Part shown: piece after piece, positions 44,593 to 53,911 of the stretch
Numbering within the stretch: the first letter of the stretch is position 1
How the letters are laid out: every line of letters begins with the position of its first letter
Source of the DNA: Fidelibacterota bacterium
GTDB lineage: Bacteria > Pseudomonadota > Alphaproteobacteria > Rhodospirillales > Rhodospirillaceae
Assembly (NCBI GenBank): GCA_947475295.1
Contig: CANJLF010000010.1
Span: 1 to 64,000, forward strand
Length of the DNA: 64,000 nt
Direction of reading: 5' to 3'
The notes under the pieces: generated by a model
Told to the model about the DNA's origin: nothing
The model's database searches: none
What the model saw: the letters and a program-made list of their open reading frames with translations, nothing else
Translations under genes and position numbers: made by a program

Positions 44593-45626
44593 GACCAGCC
44601 GCCGTGTCGCCGCACCGCTTTGGACTGATCGGCTACGGCCACTGGGGCAAAAATCTTGCCCGCGCGGTTGTGAACCATCCGCAGGCTACGCTCGCATCAA
44701 TCGCCGACGCCGGCGAAAAGGGCAGGGCGGCCGCCAAAGCCGCACACCCGACGGCTGAAGTTATCGGCGACGCCGAGACTATAATTGCCGACAAGTCCTT
44801 GACGGCCATCGTTATCACGTCGCCCGCCGCAACCCATTTCCCCTTGGCGTTGCGCGCGATCGAAGCCGGCAAACATGTCCTTATCACCAAGCCGGTCACT
44901 GAAACCGCCGCCCAGGCAGCGAAGCTGCGCGATGCCGCCGCCCAGCGTGGCGTCGCGGCCGTGGTGGATCACACGTTTCTCTACCATCCTTGCGTGACGC
45001 GATTGAAAACCGCGCTGACCGAAGGTTGGCTTGGCGCTCCTCTGATTTACGATACAGTCAGAACAGGTCTTGGGATCTACAAAGTAGACGCCGATATCAT
45101 CGCGGACCTGGCGGTGCATGACCTCGCGATCATGGACTACCTCTTTGGCGCACCGCAGTTCATTGCTGCGCAGTCCTACGCCGCCGTTGCGGGCTTTCTT
45201 CCCGACAATGCACTGATCACCGCGACTTACGCCTCGGGATTGCGGGTTCATATACGGTCAAGCTGGCTGTCGCCGCTGAAGCAGCGCCTCGCGGTCTTGG
45301 TGGGCGCCAAACAAATGATTGTTTGGGATGATGCGTTGGCAGACCAGCGCTTGCGCGCCTTTGATAGTGGCGTTGATCTTCTGCCCGCCGCCGAAACCGC
45401 CGGCCGCGCGCCGCTCAGCTATCGCAATGGTGAGAGCAGAACGCTGCCGGTGCCCGACATCGAGCCCTTGCGTGCCGAGGTTGACGACCTGATTGCCTGC
45501 ATGACCAGCGGCAAGAAAGCCATCAGCTCGCTGGATGCCGCGAGCCGCGTCATGGCCGCCGTCGAAGCCTGCCAACAGTCTGCCGCCCGCGGCGGCATCC
45601 AAGTCGCCTTTCCTTCCGTCACCTGA
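44589..45626 (+). CDS. Gfo/Idh/MocA family oxidoreductase
   Basis: This 345-residue NAD(P)-dependent oxidoreductase has the Rossmann motif GLIGYGHWGKNLARAV near residue 12 and the family's HVLITKPVTE (EKP-like, here TKP) near residue 97, with VVDHTFLYHPCV and DLAVHDLAIMDYL (catalytic HD) near residue 178. Such enzymes oxidise or reduce sugars and are frequent in nucleotide-sugar clusters (for example WlbA). The frame may start at TTG 44589, overlapping the previous stop, or at GTG 44604. Confidence 0.82.
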   Translation: MRPAAVSPHRFGLIGYGHWGKNLARAVVNHPQATLASIADAGEKGRAAAKAAHPTAEVIGDAETIIADKSLTAIVITSPAATHFPLALRAIEAGKHVLITKPVTETAAQAAKLRDAAAQRGVAAVVDHTFLYHPCVTRLKTALTEGWLGAPLIYDTVRTGLGIYKVDADIIADLAVHDLAIMDYLFGAPQFIAAQSYAAVAGFLPDNALITATYASGLRVHIRSSWLSPLKQRLAVLVGAKQMIVWDDALADQRLRAFDSGVDLLPAAETAGRAPLSYRNGESRTLPVPDIEPLRAEVDDLIACMTSGKKAISSLDAASRVMAAVEACQQSAARGGIQVAFPSVT

Positions 45627-45632
45627 AAACAC

Positions 45633-47207
45633 ATGAACGCCGCGCCCACCACCCTGACGCTTCAAGAGGCCATTGCCGGGCGTCACTATGACGCCGCTTT
45701 GAGCGCCTTGAAGGCGAGACTGCGCGATGAACCCCAGACTTTATTGGACGCGAAAGATTGGTCAAAATTCTTCACACCCTATGACTGGTTTGAAGCCGAG
45801 GGTGAATCCGAACGGTATTTGCAATATGCGACGGACTTAATCACGGCAGTTGCGGACCGCGCGGAAGGTTTGAGTGACCAGGCGCTCGGTAAAAACCTTG
45901 CCACGGCTTTCATTTACGGCACGCATTTTCGATTCACCGCTCATAGCAGCGGCGATCCGCGACCGCTGATGCGCGGCCGGGCACGCTTGTTTGGCAGGGC
46001 TTTGTCAGACTCGCCGATTCCCCGCACGCACACCTTTGCTACCGCTGTTGCCGGCAAGCGCCCGCGCTTAGGCGTTCTGTTTAAGCATCTTAGGCAAGAC
46101 CCCGAAACGACATCCATGCTGCCGTTCTTCGAAGAGGCAAAGGCGCAGGGCATTGAGGTTGTTTTGTTCGTAGGTTCCGACGCCATCGATCAGAAGCTGC
46201 TGCAATACGTGAGCCCGCGTTGCGATCAGGTTTATCGCCTGCCGGATGATTTGGGGCAGGCTATCCTCCAGATTCGGCAGTGTAATCTCGACATCGTCTT
46301 CTTTGGCAACGACATTACCGCCAAGCCGAGCTCGTTTGCTTTCCTGAGTTTCTTCCGCCTTGCCCGCCTTGGCGCTTTCTGTGTGAGCACGATCAGCACA
46401 ACGGCTTCGCCGGCCATGGACGTGTACTTTGGCTCTCCCTATCACCTGAAGTTCGGCTTTGATAAGCACTTCGACGAGCGGTTTATTGCTTTACCCGACC
46501 CCAGCTATGCCTTTTCTTATCCGCTGGGCCGGGTGCAAACCGGCATCCAGGTGACGCGCGCGCAAGTCGGCGTCAGCGATGAGACCCCCTTGTTCATTTC
46601 CGGCGCCAATCAGACCAAGCTTCATAAGCCCTTGATTGCCGCATGGGCGAGGATCCTGCACCGGAGCCCCGGCGCGCGTTTATTGCTCTATCCCTTTCCG
46701 CCGCACTATGGCGCCGCGCGTCAAGACATCGCGACCCGGGTCATAGCGCATTTCGCTGAATTCGGTATTGCCGAAAATAGAGTCATTATCACCGACGGTC
46801 TTCCGCGCGATGCCGTGATTAGCCTGCTTGGACAGGGCGATCTGGGCCTCGACTCTTTTCCCTATACGGGCGCGACGACGCTTGTCGACGCCGTCGAAGC
46901 CGGGCTCCCCACCGTCAGCTTGAAGGGCGGCGCCTTACGCACCAGCCATGGGGCCGCCATCCTGCATGCGGCCGGGTTCGACGATCTGGTGGTCGACACG
47001 GTTGACGATTACGTCGACTTGGCCGTGCGCTTGATGGAGAACCGGCCCCTGCGTATGGCCTTGAAGGCCCGTTTCGTCGAGGCAAATCGCGCCATTCCGC
47101 CGTTTCTGCGGCCAAAGGACTTTTCAATCGCCGTGGCGCAAATCTATCATAAGCTGCATGGCGAGCTTGCCGAGGGGCGCGCTCCGGTTCGTGAAGGCCG
47201 TATATGA
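45633..47207 (+). CDS. O-GlcNAc transferase-like (GT41/SPINDLY-type) protein
   Basis: This 524-residue protein has a C-terminal GT-B domain with the OGT-like signature LDSFPYTGATTLVDAVEAGLP near residue 410, preceded by FISGANQTKLHKPLIAAWA and the RLLLYPFPP segment, all typical of the SPINDLY/GT41 C-terminus. The N-terminal third is helical with only weak TPR character, unlike canonical OGTs with many TPRs. Bacterial relatives glycosylate proteins, often flagellin or adhesins, or act on lipid-linked sugars. It may be the enzyme that attaches the sugar made by this island. Confidence 0.75.
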   Translation: MNAAPTTLTLQEAIAGRHYDAALSALKARLRDEPQTLLDAKDWSKFFTPYDWFEAEGESERYLQYATDLITAVADRAEGLSDQALGKNLATAFIYGTHFRFTAHSSGDPRPLMRGRARLFGRALSDSPIPRTHTFATAVAGKRPRLGVLFKHLRQDPETTSMLPFFEEAKAQGIEVVLFVGSDAIDQKLLQYVSPRCDQVYRLPDDLGQAILQIRQCNLDIVFFGNDITAKPSSFAFLSFFRLARLGAFCVSTISTTASPAMDVYFGSPYHLKFGFDKHFDERFIALPDPSYAFSYPLGRVQTGIQVTRAQVGVSDETPLFISGANQTKLHKPLIAAWARILHRSPGARLLLYPFPPHYGAARQDIATRVIAHFAEFGIAENRVIITDGLPRDAVISLLGQGDLGLDSFPYTGATTLVDAVEAGLPTVSLKGGALRTSHGAAILHAAGFDDLVVDTVDDYVDLAVRLMENRPLRMALKARFVEANRAIPPFLRPKDFSIAVAQIYHKLHGELAEGRAPVREGRI

Positions 47208-47896
47208 CGAAAACCCACCTTATTTCCGGCGTGACGTCGGGCATCGGCCAGGCCATCACCAAGCGCCTGCAGGCCAAAGGCGAACGCGTTGTGCCGATCG
47301 TGCGCTCCGCCGCCCACGCCGAAGCAATCGGCGCCGATGCGCACATCCTATGCGACTTCGGCGAACCGCAGCGGGTGAGGGATGCGGTGCGCGATTTCAG
47401 CGAGCAGCTTGACAGCTTCATCAACTGCGCCGCGACGACCATCGGCAAGGCGATCTTTACCTCGACGCTGGAGGAAACCCAGCATCTGCTGAATGTAAAC
47501 CTCATCAGCCCGATGATGATTTGCGCCGAATTGAAAAAGAACATGAAGGACGGCGGCGCCATCCTGCTGTTCAGCTCCCAGTCGGCCTACAGAGGCGGAT
47601 TTGACGACGCTTACAATGTTTCGAAGGGCGGCATCAATACATTCATCAAGTGTATGGCTCTCAAATTTGCGCCGGCGGTGCGCGTTTTCGGCATCGCGCC
47701 GGGAATAACGCTGGAAACCCGGATGACGCGGGAACGCAAAGCCGACGACCTCGCGCCCATCAAGGAACAGATTCCCTTGAAGCGCTTCGGCAACATCAAC
47801 GAAATGGCGGAGCTGGTGGAGTGTTTGCTTGGGCCCGCGGGCTCCTATATCACCGGCGCCGTGATCGATATCAACGGCGGCAATTATCTGCGGTAG
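47204..47896 (+). CDS. SDR family oxidoreductase
   Basis: This 230-residue short-chain dehydrogenase has SGVTSGIGQAI near the N-terminus, SSQSAY and the catalytic YNVSKGG near residue 128 and GIAPG, so the catalytic Ser-Tyr-Lys triad is complete. The C-terminus INGGNYLR is also typical. It overlaps the GT41-like gene by four bases (ATGA). A nucleotide-sugar ketone is a likely substrate but not proven. Confidence 0.87.
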   Translation: MTKTHLISGVTSGIGQAITKRLQAKGERVVPIVRSAAHAEAIGADAHILCDFGEPQRVRDAVRDFSEQLDSFINCAATTIGKAIFTSTLEETQHLLNVNLISPMMICAELKKNMKDGGAILLFSSQSAYRGGFDDAYNVSKGGINTFIKCMALKFAPAVRVFGIAPGITLETRMTRERKADDLAPIKEQIPLKRFGNINEMAELVECLLGPAGSYITGAVIDINGGNYLR

Positions 47897-47902
47897 GAAA
47901 TC

Positions 47903-48904
47903 ATGGACACTCTAGAGCAACGCAAAACCGTTATCGAACTATACGCTGCCGGCAGATTGCCAGAGGCCTATCAAGCTGCATCCGCGCTTGTGGCCGCAGC
48001 GCCCGGTGATTTGCAAATCCTCGATCTGCTCCATAAAATTCGCATGGAGTTCAACAGCAGTAAGCAACTAGAGTTTTTGACCGACCTCAGTAAACAGGTC
48101 CGTTGGATCAATAACTCGGTCTCTCAGGGTTTGGTTCATTCGATCCTGCAGGACCCCAAGTTCGACGATCCATTACGGCTTGAGCGCTTCGGCGCATGCG
48201 CGGCCTCACAGAATGAAGAAGACGGCATGCTCGCGGAGATTTTTCGCCGCATCGGCACGACCAGCCGCACCTTCTTTGAATTCGGCGTGGGCAACGGCCT
48301 GCAAAACATCACCTTGGCGGCGTTGCTGCAGGGCTGGTCCGGGGCGTGGATCGAAATTAACCTGCCCAAGGCCCAGTTCATCCGCGAGCGATTCGCCGAC
48401 GCTATTCGCGCGGGCAAGCTCGTTCTCGGAACGACGGCTGTCAACGCCGAGAACATTAATCAGATTTCAAAAGAACTGAAGGTGCCCGACGAGATCGATC
48501 TGATGAGCATCGACATCGACGGCAACGACTATCACGTCTTTAAGGCGATGGACCGCGTTCGTGCCCGTGTTCTCGTGATGGAATACAACCCGCTGTATCC
48601 GCCGCCGATGCGCGTTGTGATGGCCTATGACCGGAATTACGCCTACAATGACAATACTTACGTCGGTGCGTCGCTCCAATCCGTCACTGAATTGGCGGAA
48701 GCCAAAGGCTACCGGCTTGTGGCCTGCAGTATTTCCGGTGTGAACGCGGTTTTTGTGCGGTCAGATCTTGCCGCCGGGAAATTCGCCGAGCCCGCAACCC
48801 CCGCCCATCTGTTCCATACCGCCCGCTTCCAGCTCAGCTACTCGGGCGGTTTTGGCGCCGGCCATAAGTCCAACATTAATAAATTCGAAGAACCGAAGTG
48901 GTAA
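47903..48904 (+). CDS. FkbM-like methyltransferase domain protein
   Basis: This 333-residue protein has an N-terminal helical portion and then FFEFGVGNGLQNITLAALLQ near residue 127, a SAM-binding-like motif, and IDLMSIDIDGNDYHVFKAM near residue 195, which matches the DLISIDVEG-type motif of FkbM-family and related glycan methyltransferases. The C-terminus is unassigned. TAGGAAA precedes the ATG. It closes the 41.5-48.9 kb run. Confidence 0.7.
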   Translation: MDTLEQRKTVIELYAAGRLPEAYQAASALVAAAPGDLQILDLLHKIRMEFNSSKQLEFLTDLSKQVRWINNSVSQGLVHSILQDPKFDDPLRLERFGACAASQNEEDGMLAEIFRRIGTTSRTFFEFGVGNGLQNITLAALLQGWSGAWIEINLPKAQFIRERFADAIRAGKLVLGTTAVNAENINQISKELKVPDEIDLMSIDIDGNDYHVFKAMDRVRARVLVMEYNPLYPPPMRVVMAYDRNYAYNDNTYVGASLQSVTELAEAKGYRLVACSISGVNAVFVRSDLAAGKFAEPATPAHLFHTARFQLSYSGGFGAGHKSNINKFEEPKW

Positions 48905-49042
48905 ACGGAAGCTCAAAGGCTATGTAAGCTGCGGGAATCCTGGGCGTTACCTCCGTTGCCACCCAAGCAACTTTGGTCTTCTAGTGAATTTCGTGCTAAT
49001 AGCCTATAACACAAGCAATATCTGTTTCCGCATGGACGGGTC

Positions 49043-50974
49043 ATGAGAAAATTAAGTTTCGTAAATCCGAATTTTCAGCAGGGGCCTAAAGAGCTCAACG
49101 CTTATTACCTGCCCTACAGCGCGGGTGTGCTGCTGAGCTACGCCTTCAAGGACCCAGAGATCCGTTCATCCTGGGAAATCGCCGACTTGATTTGGCGCCG
49201 CGACCCCATCGAGGAAACCGCGCGTAGGCTGGCCGATCACGATGTCATCGCGCTCAGCACCTACGTCTGGAATCACAAATACAACTACACACTCGGCAAG
49301 CGGATTAAGGAACTCAACCCGAAGGCCCTCATCGTCGCCGGAGGTCCTGAGCCGGCCATCACCGACCCGGAGCTCTTTAGAAAGAATCCGTGGATGGATA
49401 TGTGCGTGACGATGGAAGGCGAGATCACGTTCAAAAAAATCCTTGAGAATTTCGGCGGTGACTACTCAAAAATTCCCGGCATACTGATCAACGACAACGG
49501 CAATGTCGTGAACACGGGAACCTCCGCACGCATTGAAGTCTTGGACGATATTCCGAGCCCGTACTTCGCCGGCATCTTCGACAAGCTCATTGAACAGTAT
49601 CCCGACATCGAGTGGCACGGCACCTTGGAGACCAATCGCGGGTGCCCCTATTCGTGTACGTTCTGCGACTGGGGCAGCTTGACCTACAACAAGGTCAAAA
49701 AGTTCGATTTGGATCGCGTCTTGTCCGAATTGGAGTGGCTGGGTGAACGCTGCGGCTACCTCACCGTCACCGACGCGAACTTCGGCATGTTTGTCGAGCG
49801 TGATGACGTGATCATCGACAAGCTCATTGCCGTGCAACGGAAATGGATGAAGTTGAAGAATTTCTCCATCACCTGGGCGAAGAATCAGAAAAACGAAGTC
49901 GTGAACATTGTCACGAAGCTGATCAAGGAAAGCCCGTTTTACGGGGCCGGCCTGACTGTCAGCGTTCAAAGCATGGATACTAACGTTCTGGAGATCATCA
50001 AGCGTAAGAATCTTCAGCAGCACAAGATCGACGAGATCTTCTCGCTGTGCGCCAAGAAAAACGTGCCGGTATATTCCGAGTTGATTCTGGGACTGCCCGG
50101 CGATTCTGAAAAGACCTGGAAAGAATCCGTCTGGGCCGTGTTCCGGTCCGGCAATCACTACGGCGTGAACATTCTGCATGCGGCGCTTCTCGAAAACGCT
50201 GAAATGAACCTTCAGCAGCGCGCGGCTTATCAGATGGAGAGCGTCTCTGTTTATGACTACATGAGCGGAACCTACTCGGACGGCGAACTGGATGAGACCG
50301 TCGAGATTGTCATCGGTACGAAAGATCTGCCCAAGGACGCCATGCTCAGGACCATGGTTTGGAACAGCTTTATTCAGGCGTTCCACATCAATGGACTGAC
50401 GACTTACATCGCGCGCTACCTACACGCAACCGGAACCGATTACAGCGTGTTTTATGACAAGCTTTACGCGCACCTCAATAGTGAGGCGTGGTTCCAGAAA
50501 GAGTTCAGCGACACCAAGGGTTACTACGAGGAGTGGACGAAGAACGGCTACGTCCATCACGCGCCGATCGGCCGCGTTGAAGTCAGAGGCTGGAATTTGC
50601 ACAACCGCCTCACCTGGCGGATTTATAACGAAGGTAAAGTTCCCTACGTCTTCGAAGTCGTTCAGAAGTTCCTCGAGAAGGAATTTCCGCTGGCCATTTT
50701 GCCGCAGTTGATCGATTTCCAAAGATCCTCGGTTATCGAATACGAGAATTTGACGAGCCTGCCGCTGGTGCGGTCCTTCGACTACGACTTCTTGGGTTTC
50801 CTACATGAGGGAAGCCCCTTGAATGCGCGCGTGTCCTATTCTTTCGACACGACCGAAAACAAGGCGATGAGCTTCCAGATGTTCCTGGAGAACTTCTGGT
50901 TCGGTCGTAAGAGGAACTTCGGGCGCGCCAGGATTAACACTCTGGAGAAAATCGCCTCCCGCTCCGTTGCCTAA
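49043..50974 (+). CDS. B12-binding-domain radical SAM protein
   Basis: This 643-residue protein has an N-terminal cobalamin-binding-like Rossmann region (residues about 1-140, with DVIALSTYVWNHKY and LIVAGGPEPAIT) and a radical SAM core whose cluster motif is Cys201, Cys205 and Cys208 (GCPYSCTFCDWG). The long C-terminal extension of about 250 residues has no recognised domain. Class B radical SAM enzymes methylate unactivated carbons or carry out other radical chemistry; some act on sugars or natural products. The segment YSELILGLPGDSEKTW is typical of B12-rSAM proteins. Substrate unknown. Confidence 0.87.
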   Translation: MRKLSFVNPNFQQGPKELNAYYLPYSAGVLLSYAFKDPEIRSSWEIADLIWRRDPIEETARRLADHDVIALSTYVWNHKYNYTLGKRIKELNPKALIVAGGPEPAITDPELFRKNPWMDMCVTMEGEITFKKILENFGGDYSKIPGILINDNGNVVNTGTSARIEVLDDIPSPYFAGIFDKLIEQYPDIEWHGTLETNRGCPYSCTFCDWGSLTYNKVKKFDLDRVLSELEWLGERCGYLTVTDANFGMFVERDDVIIDKLIAVQRKWMKLKNFSITWAKNQKNEVVNIVTKLIKESPFYGAGLTVSVQSMDTNVLEIIKRKNLQQHKIDEIFSLCAKKNVPVYSELILGLPGDSEKTWKESVWAVFRSGNHYGVNILHAALLENAEMNLQQRAAYQMESVSVYDYMSGTYSDGELDETVEIVIGTKDLPKDAMLRTMVWNSFIQAFHINGLTTYIARYLHATGTDYSVFYDKLYAHLNSEAWFQKEFSDTKGYYEEWTKNGYVHHAPIGRVEVRGWNLHNRLTWRIYNEGKVPYVFEVVQKFLEKEFPLAILPQLIDFQRSSVIEYENLTSLPLVRSFDYDFLGFLHEGSPLNARVSYSFDTTENKAMSFQMFLENFWFGRKRNFGRARINTLEKIASRSVA

Positions 50975-50975
50975 A

Positions 50976-51000
50976 GCCGGCGCAGCCGGCCCTTTCCTTC
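50976..51000 (+). terminator. Possible terminator after B12 radical SAM gene
   Basis: GCCGGC (50976-50981) and GCCGGC (50985-50990) form a self-complementary hairpin with a three-base loop, followed by a weak pyrimidine run CCTTTCCTTC, right after the stop codon. The structure is real; the lack of a strong T-run makes terminator function uncertain. Confidence 0.3.
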
Positions 51001-51174
51001 GTCCTTTAAGGCCCTGGGCGGCTTTCCGCCGTTAGGAAATATTTAGGGTACTGGCCCTACCCTATATCCTGGCGCGGACTGGGGACATCTCTCGACTAAC
51101 AGATGCTTATTCGGTGCCAGCAGGCAGCCCGGCCGGCTGTCCGTTTGCATGCGTCGCCCGCAGAAGAGGTTGCA

Positions 51175-52698
51175 GTGTCGGAAATTGAGGAAACAGTTTT
51201 TGCTTTTGACGCAGCCAAGGACTTTGAAGGGCTCCAGAACTATTTTCTCGGCAGCAAAGAGCCGCCCCACGTCTTTGCCGGCGCCGTCTGGTCGTTGCTC
51301 GACAAGCAGCGGGTGCGCAGCGCCTACCTCATTTCAAAATTGCTGCACATAAAAGGCGCCGTTAACCCGATCATGGCGCTCGCGATCTATCTCGGCGCCA
51401 CCGATGTCGGGAACACCGAAGACGCCGAATTGGGACGACATATCCTGCGGCATCTTTTTAACCGGCAATCGCCCCAGGATCAGGAGCTGACGCGCCGCGC
51501 GCTGGAGCCGTTCATCCTTAACGAGCTTTCGGCGGCGCTGGCGGAGCCGGACCTTTCGCCGCGCATGCTAAGGCTCTTGAGCATTTTGAAGGAGATTGTT
51601 CCGGAATTCCGTACGCTGTTTGATTTGACCGCACCCGCTCCGCCGTTCGATGTCAAAGCCCTCAGTGAAGCCGGCCGCGCCAGAGCCAAATTGGTGCCGG
51701 TTTCTCTGCCGCCTGCCGGCACACCACGCCGCCGCCGCCGCGCCATTGTCGCCATACGCGAATTGTTTTTTCCGCAATTCAAGAACTCGCGCGTCTTCGA
51801 GTCAGGCCCGACCATCGTAGCCGCTATGAAAGCCTATGGCTGGAACGCGAGCTTTGTCGGTATGAAATTCGATAAACAGGAAGAAAATGATTGCCGCGTT
51901 ATCGTCGAGACGTGCATTCGGGAAAAAGCCGAGGTGTTGGTTCTCGACGCCGTGATCCTGCATTTTCCGGCTTACCTGCACATCCTCGCCGACTTGCGGG
52001 TGCAGATGCCGAATTTGAAGATCGTCGGGTATTATTTTGATGCCTGGCCGATCAAAACCGCGCAGCTCAAAAGGGACTCAATCCTTTTGGACCTCGTCTG
52101 GACTATCAATCCCGGTCTGGACGCCTGGAACGAGCCCGAGCTCGTCGGCAAGGTCTTTGCCGCGCCTTTCCCGCGAGGTGGGGACTACGGCGGCCCGATC
52201 CTGCCGCTACTGCCCAAGATGACATTTATCGGTGGTGTCGCGGGATACAACTGGCACCGCGCGATTTGGATCGCGGCCATGCGGTCCGAACGCCTACCCG
52301 TCGAATCTCATATGACCGAATTTACGCACGACGGTCTGACCCCGGTCGAAAGCTATTTGCTCTACATGCGCCGCTTGGCCGACAGCAGATGTTCGCTCAA
52401 CTTCAGCATGCGCGGAAATATGGCCTTTATCGTCACGGGACGGACCTTCGAGGTGCTGTCGGCCGGCGCGCTATTGGTGCAGGAACGCTGCCCGGAGATG
52501 GACTGCTATTTCATCGAAGGTGAACACTATTTGCCGTTCACGACCTTCGCGGATCTCAGGTCCGTTGCGAAGTTCATCCAGGACAACCCGGAAGAGGCCG
52601 AGGATATCCGCCGCAAGGGCAACGCGTTCTTCCGCGAACGCTATATCGACGACAAGCTGATGGCCTACCTGGATCAGCGGCTTTTTTCGCCGATGTAA
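51175..52698 (+). CDS. Glycosyltransferase-like protein (CgeB/GT1-type)
   Basis: This 507-residue protein ends in a GT-B-like domain: VGYYFDAWPIKTAQLKRD, LVWTINPGLDAW, and the C-terminal CLNFSMR-like SRCSLNFSMRGNM, then GRTFEVLSAGALLVQERCPE, which matches the Glyco_trans_1_2 (CgeB) signature where the Glu binds the nucleotide sugar. The N-terminal 170 residues are helical. I chose GTG 51175 because AGAGG lies five bases upstream; a further ATG at 51103 is in frame but has no site. Expected to build the surface glycan. Confidence 0.75.
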   Translation: MSEIEETVFAFDAAKDFEGLQNYFLGSKEPPHVFAGAVWSLLDKQRVRSAYLISKLLHIKGAVNPIMALAIYLGATDVGNTEDAELGRHILRHLFNRQSPQDQELTRRALEPFILNELSAALAEPDLSPRMLRLLSILKEIVPEFRTLFDLTAPAPPFDVKALSEAGRARAKLVPVSLPPAGTPRRRRRAIVAIRELFFPQFKNSRVFESGPTIVAAMKAYGWNASFVGMKFDKQEENDCRVIVETCIREKAEVLVLDAVILHFPAYLHILADLRVQMPNLKIVGYYFDAWPIKTAQLKRDSILLDLVWTINPGLDAWNEPELVGKVFAAPFPRGGDYGGPILPLLPKMTFIGGVAGYNWHRAIWIAAMRSERLPVESHMTEFTHDGLTPVESYLLYMRRLADSRCSLNFSMRGNMAFIVTGRTFEVLSAGALLVQERCPEMDCYFIEGEHYLPFTTFADLRSVAKFIQDNPEEAEDIRRKGNAFFRERYIDDKLMAYLDQRLFSPM

Positions 52699-52942
52699 TC
52701 GCGTACTGACAGAAATAGGGAGTTTTAGCGGCTCCATGTAGATTCGGCTTTAAACCAATAGAAGCGTGCAGCCCGGCCAATTTTCGTGATATCTTAAGGC
52801 CTTGCAAGCTCCAAGCCGCTTTCTTTGCGCCGGGTAGTTTGACGGTAAAATCTGCTGCGCCTCGGCCTATCAAGCAATTTTTTGAAATGTGCGGGACGGC
52901 CTTTCGAAGTGCTGGCTCTAGACGAATGAAGGAGTTGCCAAA

Positions 52943-53911
52943 TTGACTAAGGGAGTGAGAGGCGACAACGCGGTGCTTCTGCGCCGGTTGTACACGTCTC
53001 TTTATCGCATCCGTAGGGTCGAGGAAGAAATCGTGCGGATTTATCCGACCGATAAGATCAAGAGCCCTTCGCACATGTCGCTCGGCCAGGAATCGGTTTC
53101 GGTCGGGGTCTGCGAAGCGCTGCGCAAGACCGATATTGTCTTCGCGACCTATCGCAGTCATGCGGCCTACCTTGCCAAGGGCGGTGATCTCAAGCGCATG
53201 ACGGCCGAGCTGTACGGCAAAGCTGACGGCGCCGCGCGCGGCAAGGCCGGCTCTATGCATTTGATCGATATGTCCACCGGCATGATGGGGACCTCGGCCA
53301 TCGTCGGCACTTCGCTCCCGCTGGCGGTCGGCTACGCTCTCGCCGAACGCATGCGCGGCAAAGATACGGTCGTGGTGGTGTTTTTCGGCGACGGCGCCCA
53401 GGAAGAAGGCGTCTTTCATGAAAGCATGAACTTTGCGGCGCTTAAGAAGCTGCCGGTCCTGTTCGTGCTGGAGAATAACACCTACGCCATCCATACGCCC
53501 TTAGGGGCCCGCGTACCGGCCGCGAACTTCCGCGAACGCGCCGCAACATACAAAATGCCCACCCAATTGATCGAAGACGGCGACACTCTGGCGCTGCTGG
53601 AGGCCACCGAAGCAGCCGCGGCCCGCATGCGCGCCGGTGGCGGACCGGAGTTCTTCGAGGTTATGACCATGCGCTGGCTCGAACACGTTGGACCCGGCGA
53701 CGACCTGCACCTCAATTACCGCACCAAAGCTGAACTCGATGCCTGGAAAGCCAAGGATCAGGTGAAATTGATCGGCGCCATGCTGGATGATGCCGCGCGA
53801 GGCCAAATCCAACGGGAGGTGGAAGAGGAGGTGCAGGCAGCCTTAGCCTTCGCCGAAGCCAGTCCCTATCCCGCCGACCACGAATTATACGAGCATGTTT
53901 ACCATGACTAA
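52943..53911 (+). CDS. Thiamine-diphosphate dehydrogenase E1 component, alpha subunit
   Basis: This 322-residue E1-alpha-like protein has MSLGQESVSVGVCEALR near residue 50, the GKAGSMHL loop, and the ThDP/Mg motif GDGAQEEGVFHESMNFAAL running to ENN near residue 178. It is about the size of acetoin or pyruvate dehydrogenase alpha subunits. It starts at TTG 52943 with AAGGAG eight bases upstream. E2 and E3 subunits are not present in the window, so with the adjacent beta subunit it forms an orphan pair set among sugar genes. It could act as a carboligase or transketolase adding a two-carbon unit to a nucleotide sugar; this is inference. Confidence 0.87.
   Translation: MTKGVRGDNAVLLRRLYTSLYRIRRVEEEIVRIYPTDKIKSPSHMSLGQESVSVGVCEALRKTDIVFATYRSHAAYLAKGGDLKRMTAELYGKADGAARGKAGSMHLIDMSTGMMGTSAIVGTSLPLAVGYALAERMRGKDTVVVVFFGDGAQEEGVFHESMNFAALKKLPVLFVLENNTYAIHTPLGARVPAANFRERAATYKMPTQLIEDGDTLALLEATEAAAARMRAGGGPEFFEVMTMRWLEHVGPGDDLHLNYRTKAELDAWKAKDQVKLIGAMLDDAARGQIQREVEEEVQAALAFAEASPYPADHELYEHVYHD

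Noticed and set aside
49043-50974. RiPP cluster around the radical SAM genes
   Set aside because: No short precursor-peptide frame, RRE domain or peptide protease gene is visible next to either radical SAM gene; the context is sugar metabolism.
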